64,000 nucleotides of DNA from an uncultured Sphingomonadaceae bacterium (GTDB taxonomy: Bacteria; Pseudomonadota; Alphaproteobacteria; Sphingomonadales; Sphingomonadaceae): positions 62,001 through 126,000 of the forward strand of contig CANMFE010000002.1 in assembly GCA_947497085.1 (NCBI GenBank), in the 5' to 3' direction. This document shows positions 62,885 through 64,000 of this stretch, piece after piece (positions within the stretch are counted from its first letter, which is position 1; every line of letters begins with the position of its first letter). Position numbers and translations under genes: made by a program. Under the pieces are notes generated by a model, which made no database searches, was not told the origin of the DNA, and worked only from the letters and a program-made list of their open reading frames with translations.

Positions 62885-64000
62885 TTAGAAATCCAGACCT
62901 ACTTCAACGTAGAAGAAACGGCCCATGTTTGTGTACAGAGCCTGATCATACCAAGGCCAGCCACCAGCAGCAACTTCAGATGCCGGGGGTGATACATCAA
63001 ACAGGTTGTTCACGCCAAGTTTAGCAGTCATTACTTCGTTAACTGCATAAGACATGTTCAGACCGAATTCGATGTAATCCTCAACATCACGCTTCTGCGT
63101 TGCATCGTTGGATGAGCAAAGGCCATTTGCACGGCCCGCTGGATCATCCTCTGTTTTACCAACATAGCGACCTGTCAGGTTGCCTGAGAAACCACCGCTT
63201 GTGAAACCAAGACGGCCGTTACCGCGCCAGCGTGGCTCACTTGTGGTGCCCCGATCTTCACACAGCGGCTGAATAGCCGAGCTCTGACGCTTAAAGCTCA
63301 GAAGCTGTGACACGCGCAGATCAAAGATCAGATCTGTTGTGTCATTCAGAGCAGGCGTGAATGTAAGGACATAGTCAATACCTTCACCTTCTTCACGCGT
63401 CAGGTTCTGCAGGTTCGAAGCCACGAATGAGTCCGGGTTCGACAGACGGCCACCGATACGGTTCACCAGTTCAGGATACAGGTTCTCGTTGTTCAGGATT
63501 TCCTGAACACCCAGAGCACCGATTTTATCCTTGACCTTGATGTTCCAGTAATCGGCAGAGAAGCGAAGGTCGTTGCCTGGTGTCAGTACAACACCAGCAC
63601 TCAGCGCTTTTGACGTTTCCGGACGCAGGCTCGGGTTACCGCCCGAGATGCTGCGAATTTCACGTGTACGACATTCCGCATCTTCGTTCGCTGTGCCTCT
63701 TGCAGCATCACATACTTTCGTATCGATTGCGCGGGTTACACCGAAGCTACGACCGAGGAACAGTTCACCCAGTGACGGAGCCTTAAAGCCAGTGCCGTAT
63801 GAAGCACGTGCCAACAACCAGTCAGTTGGGGTAAGGCTACCAGCCACTTTGTAGGTGAATTCTTCACCCAGGTCAGCGCCCGCAGCGTCGATGTCGTCAT
63901 AACGACCCGCTACAGACAGTTCCAACATGTCAAATGGGCTGAAGGAAAGCTCACCATATACGGCCTTAGCCTGACGATCACCTTCACCGTTAGATGCAGC
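62885..64000 (-). CDS. TonB-dependent receptor, C-terminal part (5' end outside window)
   Basis: The frame is open from base 64000 and reads about 371 residues, all beta-barrel. Typical strands and loops are visible: LLARASYGTGFKAPSLGELF (the TonB receptor FRAP-like motif), SGGNPSLRPETSKALSAGVV, FSADYWNIKVKDKIG, and the terminal LGVNNLFDVSPP...RFFYVEVGLDF with a final Phe, the outer-membrane insertion signal. Many Asn/Cys pairs in loops. Ligand cannot be judged from the barrel; sphingomonads have many such receptors for siderophores or glycans. Codon use looks less GC-rich than its neighbours, with more T-ending codons. The plug domain lies outside the window. Confidence 0.92.
   Translation of the reverse strand, partial: AASNGEGDRQAKAVYGELSFSPFDMLELSVAGRYDDIDAAGADLGEEFTYKVAGSLTPTDWLLARASYGTGFKAPSLGELFLGRSFGVTRAIDTKVCDAARGTANEDAECRTREIRSISGGNPSLRPETSKALSAGVVLTPGNDLRFSADYWNIKVKDKIGALGVQEILNNENLYPELVNRIGGRLSNPDSFVASNLQNLTREEGEGIDYVLTFTPALNDTTDLIFDLRVSQLLSFKRQSSAIQPLCEDRGTTSEPRWRGNGRLGFTSGGFSGNLTGRYVGKTEDDPAGRANGLCSSNDATQKRDVEDYIEFGLNMSYAVNEVMTAKLGVNNLFDVSPPASEVAAGGWPWYDQALYTNMGRFFYVEVGLDF

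Noticed and set aside
1-64000. CRISPR array, prophage or insertion sequence
   Set aside because: No regularly spaced direct repeats, cas genes, integrase, capsid or transposase genes were seen; the repeats present are palindromic and scattered.

Overview
This is chromosomal DNA of an alphaproteobacterium, most probably of the order Sphingomonadales. The reasons are the Crp/Fnr, DUF3035, DUF2312 (GapR) and DUF1244 families, the ruvCAB-ybgC-tolQRAB-pal order, a fused pabB-pabC, a TonB receptor, and REP-like palindromes of the kind common in sphingomonads. GC content looks high-50s by eye and was not computed. About 60 protein genes and one tRNA-Gly(GCC) are supported. Most are housekeeping genes, tightly packed, with many 1-4 bp start/stop overlaps. 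No prophage, insertion sequence, CRISPR array or rRNA was seen.

Layout. 1-8 kb: the end of a hybrid histidine kinase, malic enzyme, mutS, a nucleoside transporter. 8-15 kb: a queuosine-precursor transporter, argB, yggT-folD, a lipoprotein plus MarC protein, a LON-domain protein plus CnoX-like thioredoxin, tRNA-Gly. 15-20 kb: lipid genes (wax ester synthase/DGAT with a histone-like tail, an alpha/beta hydrolase, a membrane fatty acid/sterol hydroxylase) with a divergent Crp/Fnr regulator. 20-27 kb: a DNase I-fold enzyme, a secreted alpha/beta-barrel protein divergent from a LysR regulator, an Lrp regulator divergent from phenylalanine hydroxylase, pabBC, a small membrane protein plus exported MsrA, and a Zur-like Fur protein. 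27-36 kb: dxs plus a cysteine-rich exported protein; ileS-lspA-DUF3035; ribF plus a degenerate-looking GDPD. 36-47 kb: an M19 dipeptidase, purEK-folA, M14 peptidase-GNAT-gpmA, a DUF4136 lipoprotein, galE, rpmJ, a HAD phosphatase, pyk. 47-56 kb: DUF1244, gapR, ybjQ, yebC, ruvCAB, ybgC and tolQRAB-pal. 56-64 kb: an Ntn acylase, clpB behind a possible heat-shock promoter, two uncharacterised proteins, and the 3' part of a TonB-dependent receptor.

The most unusual content lies between and inside genes. Three copies of a 270-286 bp composite palindrome sit after ruvC, after ruvB and after pal. Each has two arms carrying short hairpins, and the stems of these hairpins change in a compensatory way between copies. 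The single-copy-like core is inverted relative to the arms in one copy. At least five smaller palindrome families are also scattered through the intergenic DNA. One such element lies in frame inside ileS (residues 340-369, in the editing domain), and another half-element lies in the signal-peptide region of a lipoprotein gene. These elements are the best candidates for something undescribed; no novel protein system of comparable strength was found.
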